A stretch of 56,355 nucleotides of DNA, from the NCBI RefSeq assembly GCF_013141425.1, contig NZ_JABFRA010000053.1:1-56355 (forward strand), in the 5' to 3' direction. Position numbers and translations under genes: made by a program. Shown here in pieces: positions 18,936-28,533 of this stretch. The stretch is from Methylotenera sp. (lineage in GTDB: Bacteria > Pseudomonadota > Gammaproteobacteria > Burkholderiales > Methylophilaceae). Below the pieces are notes generated by a model, which was not told the origin of the DNA, did not search any database, and saw nothing but the letters and a program-made list of their open reading frames with translations. Positions within the stretch are counted from its first letter, which is position 1; each line of letters opens with the position of its first letter.

Positions 18936-19709
18936 ATGATGACAAAAAAACGTAAACCGGTAGTTTTAATTCCTGCAGATGTTAAACAGTTAGGTGAGCA
19001 TCCCTATCACATGGCGGGTCATAAATATCTGTTGGCAGTTGCCGAGGCTGCAGGTGCGATACCTTTAATTGTGCCGGCCATTAGTGATTTATTCGATTTA
19101 GATGCACTTTTAGCGATTGCCGATGGTATTTTGCTAACGGGTGCAGTTTCGAATGTACATCCTTCCCATTTTGGACAAGAAATACTGAATCCAACCTTAC
19201 CTTTAGACCCTGCGCGTGATGCCCTCACCTTAAAACTAGTACAAGCTTGTATTCAAGCCGAAGTGCCACTCTTAGCCATCTGCCGTGGTTTTCAGGAAAT
19301 CAATGTTGCATTTGGTGGTAGCTTGCATCAGGCCGTACATGAAGTAGAAGGTTTGCAAGATCATCGTGAGTTTAAAGGCGCTTCTGTAGATATTCAATAT
19401 GGACCGTCGCATTCCATTGATATCGTGGCGGGTGGCCAATTAGCCAAAATTGTCGGTGCTAAGCAAATGCAGGTGAATTCGATTCATGGGCAAGGCATCG
19501 CTAGACTAGGGGCTGACTTGGTGGTAGAAGCCTTTGCGCCGGATGGTTTAATTGAAGCGATAAGTGTTGTTCATGCTAAAACCTTCGCGCTCGGTGTACA
19601 GTGGCATCCCGAGTGGAAAGTTATGGACAATCCACAATATTTAGCAATATTTGTGGCGTTTGGTGATGCTTGTCGATTCAGAATGCGCAGGCATGAACCG
19701 CCAGATTAA
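18936..19709 (+). CDS. puuD: Gamma-glutamyl-GABA hydrolase (PuuD/SpuA type)
   Basis: This 257-residue class I glutamine-amidotransferase-fold hydrolase would release glutamate from gamma-glutamyl-GABA. The nucleophile elbow is LAICRGFQEINVAFGG (about 111-126), and the catalytic His-Glu pair is in GVQWHPEW (about 226-233). It is first in a block that follows the Pseudomonas spuABC-FGH order. Two ATG codons occur in tandem at 18936 and 18939; either could start. A candidate AACACTT box follows its stop, before puuA. Confidence 0.9.
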   Translation: MMTKKRKPVVLIPADVKQLGEHPYHMAGHKYLLAVAEAAGAIPLIVPAISDLFDLDALLAIADGILLTGAVSNVHPSHFGQEILNPTLPLDPARDALTLKLVQACIQAEVPLLAICRGFQEINVAFGGSLHQAVHEVEGLQDHREFKGASVDIQYGPSHSIDIVAGGQLAKIVGAKQMQVNSIHGQGIARLGADLVVEAFAPDGLIEAISVVHAKTFALGVQWHPEWKVMDNPQYLAIFVAFGDACRFRMRRHEPPD

Positions 19710-19782
19710 CACTTAGAAGATGGAAAGTTTCAATGAAAACAAATCAATAAGTTGTTAATAAAAGCTTCACAGGAGAATAAAA

Positions 19783-21180
19783 ATGACAGCATCGAATAAT
19801 AATCACGCAAGCAACCATCAACTCAATAAGAACCATGTGGACATGGATAAGTGGTTGACGGAAAACAATATTACCGAAATTGAATGTTTGGTTCCCGACT
19901 TGACGGGCGTTGCGCGTGGCAAGATTTTGCCGCGAGAAAAATTTTCAACCGATCGTGCCATGCGTTTGCCAGAAGCGGTGTTTGGTATGACGGTAACAGG
20001 CGAATCGCCGGAAGGCAATGAGGGCTACGATCGTGTGTTTGGCTTTACCGATAAAGACATGGTGCTTATTCCAGATCCAACCACCCTCAGACTGGTGCCT
20101 TGGGCAGTAGACCCCACAGCACAAGTCATTATGGATTGCGTCGACCATTCTGGTAAACCCATTGATTTTGCGCCTAGAAATGTGCTTCGACGCGTCACGA
20201 ATTTATACAAAGATTTGGGTTGGACGCCGATTGTAGCGCCAGAGCTGGAATTTTATTTGCTAGAGCGTAATCCAGACCCTGATATTGCCTTAAGCCCACC
20301 TGTTGGCCGCAGTGGCCGCAAAGAAACCAGTCGCCAGTTGTACAGCATTGACGCCGTGAATGAATTTGACCCGCTGTTTGAAGATATTTACGATTATTCG
20401 GAGCTGATGGGTTTGGAATTAGATACGCTGATTCATGAATTCGGTGCTGGGCAAATGGAAATCAACTTTTTGCACGACGAGCCGATGATTTTGGCGGATA
20501 AATCCTTTTTCTTTAAGCGCTTGCTACGTGAAGCTGCGATGCGTCATGGTATGTATGCCACCTTTATGGCTAAGCCGATGCAGCATGAGCCAGGTTCAGC
20601 CATGCATATTCACCAAAGTGTGATTGATACGCATACTAAACAGAATATTTTTAGTAATGCCGATGGCACCGCCTCACAAATATTTTTTCAATATATTGCG
20701 GGTCTGCAAAAATATCTGCCTGCCGCCATGGTTTTACTTGCACCTTATGTGAACTCCTATCGCCGTATTGTGCGTAATGGGGCTGCGCCAATTAACATTG
20801 AATGGGGCTACGATAATCGCACCGTTGGCATTCGCGTGCCGATTTCAGAGCCAGCGGGCCGTCGCCTAGAGAATCGTGTGGTAGGTGCAGATGCTAACCC
20901 GTATCTGGCGATGGCGGTGACCTTGGCCTGCGGTTACTTAGGCATTAAAGAAAAACTGAAACCGACAGAAGTGACGACTGGCAGTGCTTATGCTTCGGAT
21001 TACCAACTGCCGCGCGGTTTGTCTGAAGCGATTCGCGAACTAGAAGAATCGCAAGCGTTGCATGAAGTGCTGGGCAAAGATTTTGTCGATGTTTATTTGG
21101 CGGTGAAAGATGCCGAGCATGATGAGTTTATGCGCGTTATTAGTCCGTGGGAGCGCGAGCATCTTTTAATGCATGTTTAG
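19783..21180 (+). CDS. puuA: Gamma-glutamylpolyamine synthetase (PuuA/SpuB type)
   Basis: This glutamine-synthetase-family enzyme ligates glutamate to putrescine or a related polyamine with ATP. The 465-residue protein has the glutamine synthetase beta-grasp and catalytic blocks: GAGQMEINFLH (about 225-235), PGSAMHIHQS, and RNGAAPINIEWGYDNRTVG near 330-348. A hydrophilic N-terminal stretch rich in Asn and His (about 1-20) precedes the conserved region. RBS AGGAG precedes the ATG. It lies between puuD and spuC, which supports polyamine rather than ammonia assimilation. Confidence 0.9.
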   Translation: MTASNNNHASNHQLNKNHVDMDKWLTENNITEIECLVPDLTGVARGKILPREKFSTDRAMRLPEAVFGMTVTGESPEGNEGYDRVFGFTDKDMVLIPDPTTLRLVPWAVDPTAQVIMDCVDHSGKPIDFAPRNVLRRVTNLYKDLGWTPIVAPELEFYLLERNPDPDIALSPPVGRSGRKETSRQLYSIDAVNEFDPLFEDIYDYSELMGLELDTLIHEFGAGQMEINFLHDEPMILADKSFFFKRLLREAAMRHGMYATFMAKPMQHEPGSAMHIHQSVIDTHTKQNIFSNADGTASQIFFQYIAGLQKYLPAAMVLLAPYVNSYRRIVRNGAAPINIEWGYDNRTVGIRVPISEPAGRRLENRVVGADANPYLAMAVTLACGYLGIKEKLKPTEVTTGSAYASDYQLPRGLSEAIRELEESQALHEVLGKDFVDVYLAVKDAEHDEFMRVISPWEREHLLMHV

Positions 21181-21254
21181 AGATGTTGAGCTTAACGCGT
21201 ATCTGAAGCAAATATGAAGATGTAACACTTAAACTATTTTGAATTGAGAGCAAC

Positions 21255-22625
21255 ATGATTATCGATACTCATGATATTCAAGCAATAGATTCGGCGCATT
21301 ATTTACATCCGTTTACTGACCATAAAGCCTTGGCAGCAAAAGGCGCGCGCGTCATTATTAAATCCGAAGGTATTTATATCTGGGATTCTAAAGGCGAAAA
21401 AATCCTAGATGCGATGTCAGGTTTATGGTGTGTGAACGTGGGTTATGGGCGTAAAGAGCTGGTTGATGCGGCGGCCAAGCAAATGCAAGAACTGCCTTAT
21501 TACAATAGTTTTTTTCAAACCACCAATGTGCCTGCGGTAAAACTTGCCGAAAAAATTATTAAGCTGGCAGGCGATAATTACAGCCATGTGTTTTTTAGCA
21601 GTTCAGGCTCTGAATCCAATGATACTAATGTACGTATGGTTCGCCATTATTGGGCTACGCTAGGTCAGCCTGAACGTACGTTTATTATCAGTCGAAATAA
21701 TGCCTACCATGGTTCAACGCTGGTTGGTTCATCCTTAGGTGGCATGGGCGGCATGCACGCACAGGGCGGCATGATTCCAGGCATCGAACATATAGAGCAG
21801 CCCTATCACTATGGCATTGCGCCAAATCAGGATAGAGATGCGTTTGGCATAGAAGCCGCAGGCTGGCTGGAAAAAAAGATTTTAGAGCTTGGCTCCGATA
21901 AAGTCGCGGCATTTATCGGCGAGCCTGTGCAAGGCGCAGGCGGCGTGATTATTCCGCCTAAAACCTATTGGCCTGAAATTCAGCGCATCTGCGATAAATA
22001 TGGCATCTTGCTGATTTGTGACGAAGTAATTTGTGGTTTTGGTCGTCTTGGTAAATGGTTTGGCTCACAGTTATTAGCCTGTAAACCGGATTTAATGACC
22101 TTTGCCAAGGGCGTGACTTCAGGTTACATTCCGCTTGGTGGCGTAGTGGTGGGTAAGCGCGTGGCTAAAGTGTTGATAGAGCAGGGTGGCGAATTTAATC
22201 ACGGCTACACTTATTCTGGCCACCCAACGGCCTGTGCCGTGGCTTTAGCGAATATTGATATTATCGAGCGAGAAGGTTTGGTCGATAAGGTATTCAATGA
22301 AACTGGGCCGTATTTAGCGCAAAAATATCTTGAGTTAGCCAAACATCCATTGGTGGGCGGCGCGGAAACCTTGGGTTTAGTTGCCGGATTTGTGTTGATG
22401 AAAGATAAAGTGAACCACGTGCATTTTGATGAAGACTTAGGCGTAGGCATGATTTGCCGTGGTCATTGCTTTGCGAATGGCCTTATTATGAGAGCGGTGG
22501 GTGATCGCATGATTATCGCACCGCCACTTGTGATTTCAAAAACACAAATTGATGAGATGGTGCATTTGATTCTACAGTGCTTGGATGCCACTTTGGCCGA
22601 TTTAAAAAAGCTGGGTGCACTTTAA
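21255..22625 (+). CDS. spuC: Polyamine (putrescine):pyruvate aminotransferase SpuC
   Basis: This class III aminotransferase of 456 residues strongly resembles Pseudomonas SpuC: HPFTDHKALAAKGARVI near the start, LDAMSGLWCVNVGYGR, FFSSSGSESNDTNVRMVRHYW, ICDEVICGFGRLG and the PLP lysine in FAKGVTSGYIPLGG. It would transaminate putrescine (or cadaverine/spermidine) to the aminoaldehyde. This gives the cell a direct route parallel to gamma-glutamylation. It follows puuA by 74 bases; that gap holds an AACACTTAAA box. Confidence 0.9.
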   Translation: MIIDTHDIQAIDSAHYLHPFTDHKALAAKGARVIIKSEGIYIWDSKGEKILDAMSGLWCVNVGYGRKELVDAAAKQMQELPYYNSFFQTTNVPAVKLAEKIIKLAGDNYSHVFFSSSGSESNDTNVRMVRHYWATLGQPERTFIISRNNAYHGSTLVGSSLGGMGGMHAQGGMIPGIEHIEQPYHYGIAPNQDRDAFGIEAAGWLEKKILELGSDKVAAFIGEPVQGAGGVIIPPKTYWPEIQRICDKYGILLICDEVICGFGRLGKWFGSQLLACKPDLMTFAKGVTSGYIPLGGVVVGKRVAKVLIEQGGEFNHGYTYSGHPTACAVALANIDIIEREGLVDKVFNETGPYLAQKYLELAKHPLVGGAETLGLVAGFVLMKDKVNHVHFDEDLGVGMICRGHCFANGLIMRAVGDRMIIAPPLVISKTQIDEMVHLILQCLDATLADLKKLGAL

Positions 22626-22825
22626 GATTACCAAGTGCAATATAAAATCAATTCTGAAATTAATAGTGGTTGTGGATGCATACATATTGTAAGATTACTT
22701 TCATCCAATCAATTCGGACCATAGTTTTAAACCGTAGATTTAAACCAATGGATGTACAGCACAAAATTGCGAAAAATTTTTACTAAAGCTTTTCAGTCAC
22801 TTACTAATTTAGGGGGTTAATGTAT

Positions 22826-23989
22826 ATGAATTTATCTTATAAAAAATATTTGTTTGGACTTGTTGTTGTTAGTGCAGTGCTTGCTGCCGTATCCTGTAGC
22901 AAATCAGATCAGGAGGTGACGGATCCAGCCAAAGCAACGACGGAAGCAAAAGCGCCCGAAGAGAAAGTGCTGAATATTTATAACTGGTCAGATTATATCG
23001 CCCCTGACACGATTGCTAATTTTGAGAAGGAAACTGGCATCAAAGTACAGTACGATGTGTTTGACAGCAATGAAATTCTGCATGCAAAACTCATTGCCAA
23101 AAACACGGGCTATGACATCGTAGTGCCAACCTCTAACTGGGCCAAGCAACAGCTAGATGGTGGTTTATTCCAAAAATTAGACAAGGGCAAATTAACCAAC
23201 TGGAAAAATCTAGACGAAGGTATTTTGAAACAGATGGCGGCATTTGACCCAGGTAATCAATATTTGGTTGACTGGATGTGGAGTTACAACACAGTGGGTA
23301 TTAATGTGGATAAGGTAAAAGCCGCTCTTGGTGATACGCCCTTGCCAGAAAATGCTTGGGATTTAGTGTTTAACCCAACTTACACCAGTAAATTAAAATC
23401 CTGTGGTATTACTTTCTTAGATACTCCAACCGATGTATTTCAGGCAGCCTTGCACTATTTAGGTCGACCAGTGTATACCGGAACGCCTGAAGACTACCAG
23501 GCCGCGTTCGATTTGTTGATGAAAGTACGCCCTGATATTAAGAAATTCAATTCAGGCGGACAAATTGATGACCTAGCGAGCGGAAATACCTGTGTAGCAT
23601 ATGGTTGGGCGGGTGACTTTAACTTAGCGCGCAAACGTTCGATTGAAAATAAGACCGAGCAAAATATTGAAGCTTTGGTACCTAAAACTGGCGGCATTTT
23701 ATTCATGGATGTCATGGCAATTCCTGCCGATGCTAAACATCCAGATAACGCGCATACCTTCATCAATTACATTATGCGACCAGAGGTAACGGCAGCCATA
23801 ACTAATGAAGTGACTTATGCAAACCCAAACAAAGCCGCAACCGAGTTTGTTGATCCTGAAATAAAAAACAACAAATCGATTTATTTGTCCGATGAGGATA
23901 TTGCTAAATTAGTACCTCCCGGTGTTGAAGACGCGCAAACCAAACGTAATATGACGCGTCTCTATACCAAATTTAAGTCAGGCGTTTAA
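22826..23989 (+). CDS. potF: Polyamine ABC transporter periplasmic binding protein
   Basis: This solute-binding protein of the PotD/PotF/SpuD family captures putrescine or spermidine for import. The N-terminal signal (hydrophobic run at about 8-22) ends in AAVSC, suggesting a lipoprotein or a cut nearby. Family motifs are LNIYNWSDYIAPDTIANFEKETGI and YDIVVPTSNW. I prefer the second ATG at 22826, because AGGGGG is too close to the one at 22820; length is 387 residues. Pseudomonas spu loci carry two such genes (spuD, spuE); here there is one. Confidence 0.9.
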   Translation: MNLSYKKYLFGLVVVSAVLAAVSCSKSDQEVTDPAKATTEAKAPEEKVLNIYNWSDYIAPDTIANFEKETGIKVQYDVFDSNEILHAKLIAKNTGYDIVVPTSNWAKQQLDGGLFQKLDKGKLTNWKNLDEGILKQMAAFDPGNQYLVDWMWSYNTVGINVDKVKAALGDTPLPENAWDLVFNPTYTSKLKSCGITFLDTPTDVFQAALHYLGRPVYTGTPEDYQAAFDLLMKVRPDIKKFNSGGQIDDLASGNTCVAYGWAGDFNLARKRSIENKTEQNIEALVPKTGGILFMDVMAIPADAKHPDNAHTFINYIMRPEVTAAITNEVTYANPNKAATEFVDPEIKNNKSIYLSDEDIAKLVPPGVEDAQTKRNMTRLYTKFKSGV

Positions 23990-24009
23990 TTCCTCTGGCT
24001 TGGAATTAA

Positions 24010-24041
24010 AACTCGCCTTGCTTCAACTTGCAAGGCGAGTT
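24010..24041 (+). terminator. Stem-loop between potF and potG (partial terminator or mRNA-stabilising hairpin)
   Basis: AACTCGCCTTG and its exact complement CAAGGCGAGTT form an 11-bp stem with a 10-base loop, 20 bases after the potF stop. No T-run follows. Hairpins at this place in ABC operons usually protect the binding-protein mRNA or cut read-through, so that more binding protein than permease is made. Confidence 0.55.
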
Positions 24042-24088
24042 GGTACAAAAGCGGTAATGTATAAATACATTTTTTGTAGGGGAATTTG

Positions 24089-25210
24089 ATGGCCACCACA
24101 GCTAAAGAAAATAGTAAGCCAGCACAGGACGTGTTGCTGCGTGTTGAAGGGCTGACCAAAATTTATGATGGCACCGTAAAGGCCGTGGATGACGTTTCAC
24201 TAACCGTTACAAAAGGTGAAATATTTGCGCTGCTGGGTGGCTCAGGTTGCGGTAAATCAACCTTGCTACGCATGCTAGCAGGCTTTGAAATTCCGACTAA
24301 AGGTAAAATTTTCTTGGCAAATCAAGATATTACCAATCTTCCACCTTATCAGCGCCCCATTAACATGATGTTTCAGTCTTATGCATTGTTTCCGCATTTA
24401 AGTGTTTGGGAGAACGTCGCTTTCGGCTTAAAGCGTGATGGCATGCCCAAAGACGAAATCGCTGCACGCGTAGAGGCAATGCTAAGTCTTGCTCAGTTAA
24501 ACAAGTATGCAAAACGTAAACCTCACCAGTTGTCCGGTGGTCAGCAACAACGTGTTGCCTTAGTGCGTAGTTTGGCAAAACGCCCGCAACTTTTACTGTT
24601 AGATGAGCCGCTAGGCGCGCTCGATAAAAAGCTCCGTGAAACTACACAGTTAGAACTGGTTAATATTATTGAGGAAGTCGGCGTGACTTGTGTTTTAGTG
24701 ACACACGATCAAGAAGAGGCGATGACCATGGCCTCACGCATTGCTGTAATGAGTGAAGGTTACTTCTTGCAGGTAGGTGCCCCAGATGCTGTTTATGAAA
24801 TGCCAAACAGCCGCCAAGTGGCTGATTTTATTGGTAATGTAAATATCTTTGATGGTGTAATTGAAGAAGATGAAGCCGACCATGTGACGGTGCGATGTGC
24901 TGAATGCGTGCATTATGTTGGTCATGGTGTGAGCGGACATTCGGGTATGGCCGTGGGCGTGGCTTTGCGGCCTGAAAAAATTATACTTTCTAAAGAAAAG
25001 CCAAAAGGTGACTATAACTGGTGTGCGGGCGAAGTGATTGAGATTGTTTACTTTGGTGCACATACGACTTATCACCTCAAGCTTGATAGCGGTAAAGTTA
25101 TTAAGGCGCAGGAACTGAATAACACGCGTGATTTGAGTTTTGGCCTCACTTGGGGCGACCGTGCCTACGCTCAGTGGAACGATTTAGCAATGGTTGTCTT
25201 AACGCAATAA
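24089..25210 (+). CDS. potG: Polyamine ABC transporter ATP-binding protein
   Basis: This ATPase of the PotG/PotA/SpuF type drives polyamine import. Visible are Walker A GGSGCGKST (about 52-60), signature LSGGQQQRVAL (about 151-161), Walker B LLLLDEPLGALD and the H-loop VLVTHDQEEA, followed by a C-terminal TOBE region (about 285-370). The ATG at 24089 follows GTAGGGGAATTTG, giving 373 residues. It is followed after ten bases by the first permease gene. Confidence 0.93.
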   Translation: MATTAKENSKPAQDVLLRVEGLTKIYDGTVKAVDDVSLTVTKGEIFALLGGSGCGKSTLLRMLAGFEIPTKGKIFLANQDITNLPPYQRPINMMFQSYALFPHLSVWENVAFGLKRDGMPKDEIAARVEAMLSLAQLNKYAKRKPHQLSGGQQQRVALVRSLAKRPQLLLLDEPLGALDKKLRETTQLELVNIIEEVGVTCVLVTHDQEEAMTMASRIAVMSEGYFLQVGAPDAVYEMPNSRQVADFIGNVNIFDGVIEEDEADHVTVRCAECVHYVGHGVSGHSGMAVGVALRPEKIILSKEKPKGDYNWCAGEVIEIVYFGAHTTYHLKLDSGKVIKAQELNNTRDLSFGLTWGDRAYAQWNDLAMVVLTQ

Positions 25211-25220
25211 GGGGATAAAC

Positions 25221-26126
25221 ATGGCTAAAAACCAAGGCTTGTTAAATAAACTTTTGGACGGTCGAAACGCCGTCATTGGGGTGCCTTATTTCTGGTTTTT
25301 GTTGCTTGCCGCCATTCCGCTGCTTATTGTGCTCAAAATCAGCTTGTCGGAAATGGAAGGCACGCAAGTTTCAAATATGATTGACTGGCGTGAAGGCTGG
25401 CCAAAGCTGACGCTTAATTTTTCTAGTTATCAGTTTATTCTTACTGATTCTTTGTACATCAAAACTTATTTATCGTCCATTAAATACGCCTTAATTACAA
25501 CGCTATTATGTTTAGTGATTGGCTATCCGTTTGCCTATTTTATGGCGCGCTCACCCAAGCATTTACAGCCAATGCTGCTGATGCTCATCATGCTACCCTT
25601 CTGGACTTCATTTTTACTTCGTATTTATGCCTGGAAAACCCTATTGGTCAGCAATGGTGTGATTAACAATATACTCATGAGTTTGCATATTATTGATGCA
25701 CCGTTGGCGATGATGAATAACTCGTTTTCCTTGTTATTGGGTATGGTGTATTCCTATTTGCCGTTTATGATTTTGCCACTATATGCCAATTTGTCGAAAC
25801 TAGATTTACGTTATTTAGAGGCTGCCGCTGATTTAGGCACCAGTCCTTTTAAAGCCTTTTGGCTGATTACGGTGCCGCTTTCTAAAGCAGGCATTATTGC
25901 AGGCTCCATGCTGGTGTTTATTCCAGCGGTGGGTGAATACGTGATACCAGAATTGCTTGGTGGTTCTAGCACGCTCATGATTGGCCGCGTGCTGTGGGAT
26001 GAATTCTTTAGCAATTACGATTGGCCAATGGCTTCCGCAGTAGCGGTAGTGATGATATTGCTCATACTATTGCCGATGGCGGTTTACAATAAATCGCAGG
26101 CCGAACTCTCGGAGGGTAAATCATGA
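25221..26126 (+). CDS. potH: Polyamine ABC transporter permease (PotH/SpuG type)
   Basis: This 301-residue inner-membrane permease has about six hydrophobic segments. The cytoplasmic coupling loop EAAADLGTSPFKAFWLITVPLS (about 194-215) contacts the ATPase. The RBS GGGG precedes its ATG. Its last four bases overlap the next permease start (ATGA), implying translational coupling. Confidence 0.92.
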   Translation: MAKNQGLLNKLLDGRNAVIGVPYFWFLLLAAIPLLIVLKISLSEMEGTQVSNMIDWREGWPKLTLNFSSYQFILTDSLYIKTYLSSIKYALITTLLCLVIGYPFAYFMARSPKHLQPMLLMLIMLPFWTSFLLRIYAWKTLLVSNGVINNILMSLHIIDAPLAMMNNSFSLLLGMVYSYLPFMILPLYANLSKLDLRYLEAAADLGTSPFKAFWLITVPLSKAGIIAGSMLVFIPAVGEYVIPELLGGSSTLMIGRVLWDEFFSNYDWPMASAVAVVMILLILLPMAVYNKSQAELSEGKS

Positions 26127-26971
26127 GTCAGGCCAGTAATAATAAGCTCTTTGCCAAGGGTTGGATGATTGCGGTTTATACGTTTTTGTATTTACCGATT
26201 ATTACCTTGGTGGTGTTTTCATTTAATGATTCTAAATTAGTCACCGTTTGGTCGCATGCAAGTTTCCGCTGGTACGAAGCATTGGTCAAAGATACTGCAC
26301 TAATCGAAGCGGTATTGTTGTCGCTTAAAATCGCCTTTTTGTCCGCCTTAATGTCGGTATTTTTTGGTACATTTACCGCTTTTGCATTGAATCGCTACAA
26401 GCGTTTTAAAGGTCGTACCTTGCTTTCGTCGATGTCTAGCATGCCCTTGGTGATGCCCGATGTGATTGTCGGTCTATCGTTATTATTGATGATTGTTTCG
26501 GTACAACATTGGCTAGGCTATCCACAGAAAGGCTTGTTGACAATTTTATTGGGTCATGCTCTGTTGGGTACCGCCTATGCGGCAGTTGTTGTAACCTCGC
26601 GTTTGCGTGAAATGGACAGTAAATTGGATGAAGCGGCCATGGATTTAGGTTGCAAGCCTTGGCAAGTGTTTACGTTGGTCACATTCCCATTACTGACACC
26701 AGCTTTGGTATCAGCGTTCCTACTCACGTTTACCTTATCCTTTGACGACGTCGTGCTATCGTCATTCTTGTCTGGTCCCGGCTATTCCACCATGCCGATG
26801 GTTATTTTCTCACGTGCAAGGCTAGGCTTAAATCCAACCATTAATGCAGTGGCAACGGTCACGATTATCGTAGTGACGATAGCGGTGATTGCTTCCAGTT
26901 TTTACACTTCTTATCAAGAGCGCAAGCGCAGGCGCGAAGAAGCTCAAGCCTATAGTGATACTAATAAATAA
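26123..26971 (+). CDS. potI: Polyamine ABC transporter permease (PotI/SpuH type)
   Basis: This second 282-residue permease has the coupling loop EAAMDLGCKPWQVFTLVTFP (about 170-189) and about six membrane segments, and ends in a basic tail (ERKRRREEAQ). It completes a binding protein-ATPase-permease-permease set. Its start overlaps the potH stop by four bases. An inverted repeat follows before gabD. Confidence 0.92.
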   Translation: MSQASNNKLFAKGWMIAVYTFLYLPIITLVVFSFNDSKLVTVWSHASFRWYEALVKDTALIEAVLLSLKIAFLSALMSVFFGTFTAFALNRYKRFKGRTLLSSMSSMPLVMPDVIVGLSLLLMIVSVQHWLGYPQKGLLTILLGHALLGTAYAAVVVTSRLREMDSKLDEAAMDLGCKPWQVFTLVTFPLLTPALVSAFLLTFTLSFDDVVLSSFLSGPGYSTMPMVIFSRARLGLNPTINAVATVTIIVVTIAVIASSFYTSYQERKRRREEAQAYSDTNK

Positions 26972-26981
26972 GACTGAATAA

Positions 26982-27026
26982 TAGGAGCGGTTCTTTGTAT
27001 TTCTTCGCGGTCAATAACCGTTCCTA
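26982..27026. repeat. Inverted repeat between potI and gabD
   Basis: TAGGAGCGGTT and AACCGTTCCTA pair with one mismatch across a 23-base spacer. The element may be a dispersed repeat of the GTAGGAGCGG type or a weak terminator separating transport from catabolic genes. There is no T-run after it. Confidence 0.45.
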
Positions 27027-27071
27027 CAATTAAACCTAATTGAAGTGCGTAACCAATTAAAAGCCAATACA

Positions 27072-28532
27072 ATGACCTTAGCACTCAAACATACCGCTCT
27101 ATTAAAAAATAATCTCACTTTGCTTGCTGGCCAATGGGTGGCTGCAGATTCAGGTGAAACGTTTGACGTGACGAATCCAGCAAACAACGCATTGATAGCT
27201 AGTGTGCCCAAGATGGGGCGTGCAGAAACTGAGCGTGCCATTGTGGTGGCCGAATTGGCTCAAAAGTCATGGCGCACCCATACTGCAGCTGCCCGCGCAG
27301 CTATTCTAAAACGCTGGTTTGATCTGATTATTCATCATCGAGAAGACTTAGCACAGCTATTAACAGCCGAGCAGGGTAAGCCTTTGGCAGAAGCGCGCGG
27401 CGAAGTAAATTACGGCGCTAGTTTTGTCGAATGGTTTGCAGAAGAGGCTAAACGTGTTTACGGTGAGACGATTCCAGCGCCGTTGGGCGATCGACGTTTA
27501 TTGGTGCTTAAGCAACCAATTGGCGTGACGGCCGCCATTACGCCTTGGAATTTCCCAATCGCGATGATTACCCGTAAAGCTGGGCCCGCGCTTGCGGCAG
27601 GCTGTAGCATGATTATTAAACCAGCCGAGCAAACGCCATTGTGTGCGATTGCCTTGGCCGTGTTGGCAGAAGAAGCGGGTGTGCCAAGCGGTGTATTGCA
27701 AGTCATTACAGGCGATGCACGTCAAATCGGAGCGGCACTGTGTGAAAGTCCTGTTGTTGCTAAACTTTCATTCACAGGATCAACAGAAGTGGGCCGAATC
27801 CTAATGCGCCAATGCGCAAATACGATTAAGAAACTCTCGTTAGAGCTTGGTGGAAATGCGCCGTTTATTGTATTTAACGATGCCGATTTAGATGCCGCAG
27901 TAGAGGGTGCCATAATTAGCAAATACCGCAATGCGGGGCAAACCTGTGTGTGTTCAAATCGCTTATTTATACAAGATAACGTGTTTGATGAATTTGCCAA
28001 AAAACTCGCAGCTAAAGTAGTGCAACTCAAAGTTGGTGCAGGTACCGAAGAGGGCGTCACACAGGGGCCATTAATAGACGATGACGCGATTGTAAAGGTA
28101 GAGAGTCATATAGCAGATGCCCTCGCTAAAGGCGCTACACTGTTGCAAGGGGGTAAGCGTCATGTCTTAGGAGGTACGTTTTTTGAACCTACAGTATTAG
28201 CCGATGTAAGTGCTGATAGCTTAATTTTTAGTGAAGAAACCTTTGGTCCCGTTGCACCACTATTTCGTTTTAAAACGGATGATGAAGTGATTGAATTAGC
28301 TAACCGCACAGAATTTGGCCTAGCTTCTTACTTTTACAGTCGTGATATTGGCCGCATTTGGCGGGTGGCAGAAGCTCTTGAATACGGCATGGTTGGTGTG
28401 AACACAGGCATGATTTCAAATGAAGTTGCACCTTTTGGCGGTGTAAAGCAGTCAGGCTTGGGTCGCGAAGGTTCGCATCACGGCATCGACGAATATTTAG
28501 AACTGAAATACGTGTGCATGGCGGGGCTATAA
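27072..28532 (+). CDS. gabD: Succinate-semialdehyde dehydrogenase
   Basis: GabD oxidises succinate semialdehyde to succinate with NAD(P). The 486-residue protein has AAITPWNFPIAMITRKAGPALAAG, the glutamate in LELGGNAPFIVF and the catalytic cysteine in NAGQTCVCSNR, closely matching enterobacterial GabD, and ends with FGGVKQSGLGREG. I chose the ATG at 27072; the region upstream does not match the family. Its stop is one base before the puuC start, so the two are coupled. Confidence 0.92.
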   Translation: MTLALKHTALLKNNLTLLAGQWVAADSGETFDVTNPANNALIASVPKMGRAETERAIVVAELAQKSWRTHTAAARAAILKRWFDLIIHHREDLAQLLTAEQGKPLAEARGEVNYGASFVEWFAEEAKRVYGETIPAPLGDRRLLVLKQPIGVTAAITPWNFPIAMITRKAGPALAAGCSMIIKPAEQTPLCAIALAVLAEEAGVPSGVLQVITGDARQIGAALCESPVVAKLSFTGSTEVGRILMRQCANTIKKLSLELGGNAPFIVFNDADLDAAVEGAIISKYRNAGQTCVCSNRLFIQDNVFDEFAKKLAAKVVQLKVGAGTEEGVTQGPLIDDDAIVKVESHIADALAKGATLLQGGKRHVLGGTFFEPTVLADVSADSLIFSEETFGPVAPLFRFKTDDEVIELANRTEFGLASYFYSRDIGRIWRVAEALEYGMVGVNTGMISNEVAPFGGVKQSGLGREGSHHGIDEYLELKYVCMAGL

Positions 28533-28533
28533 A

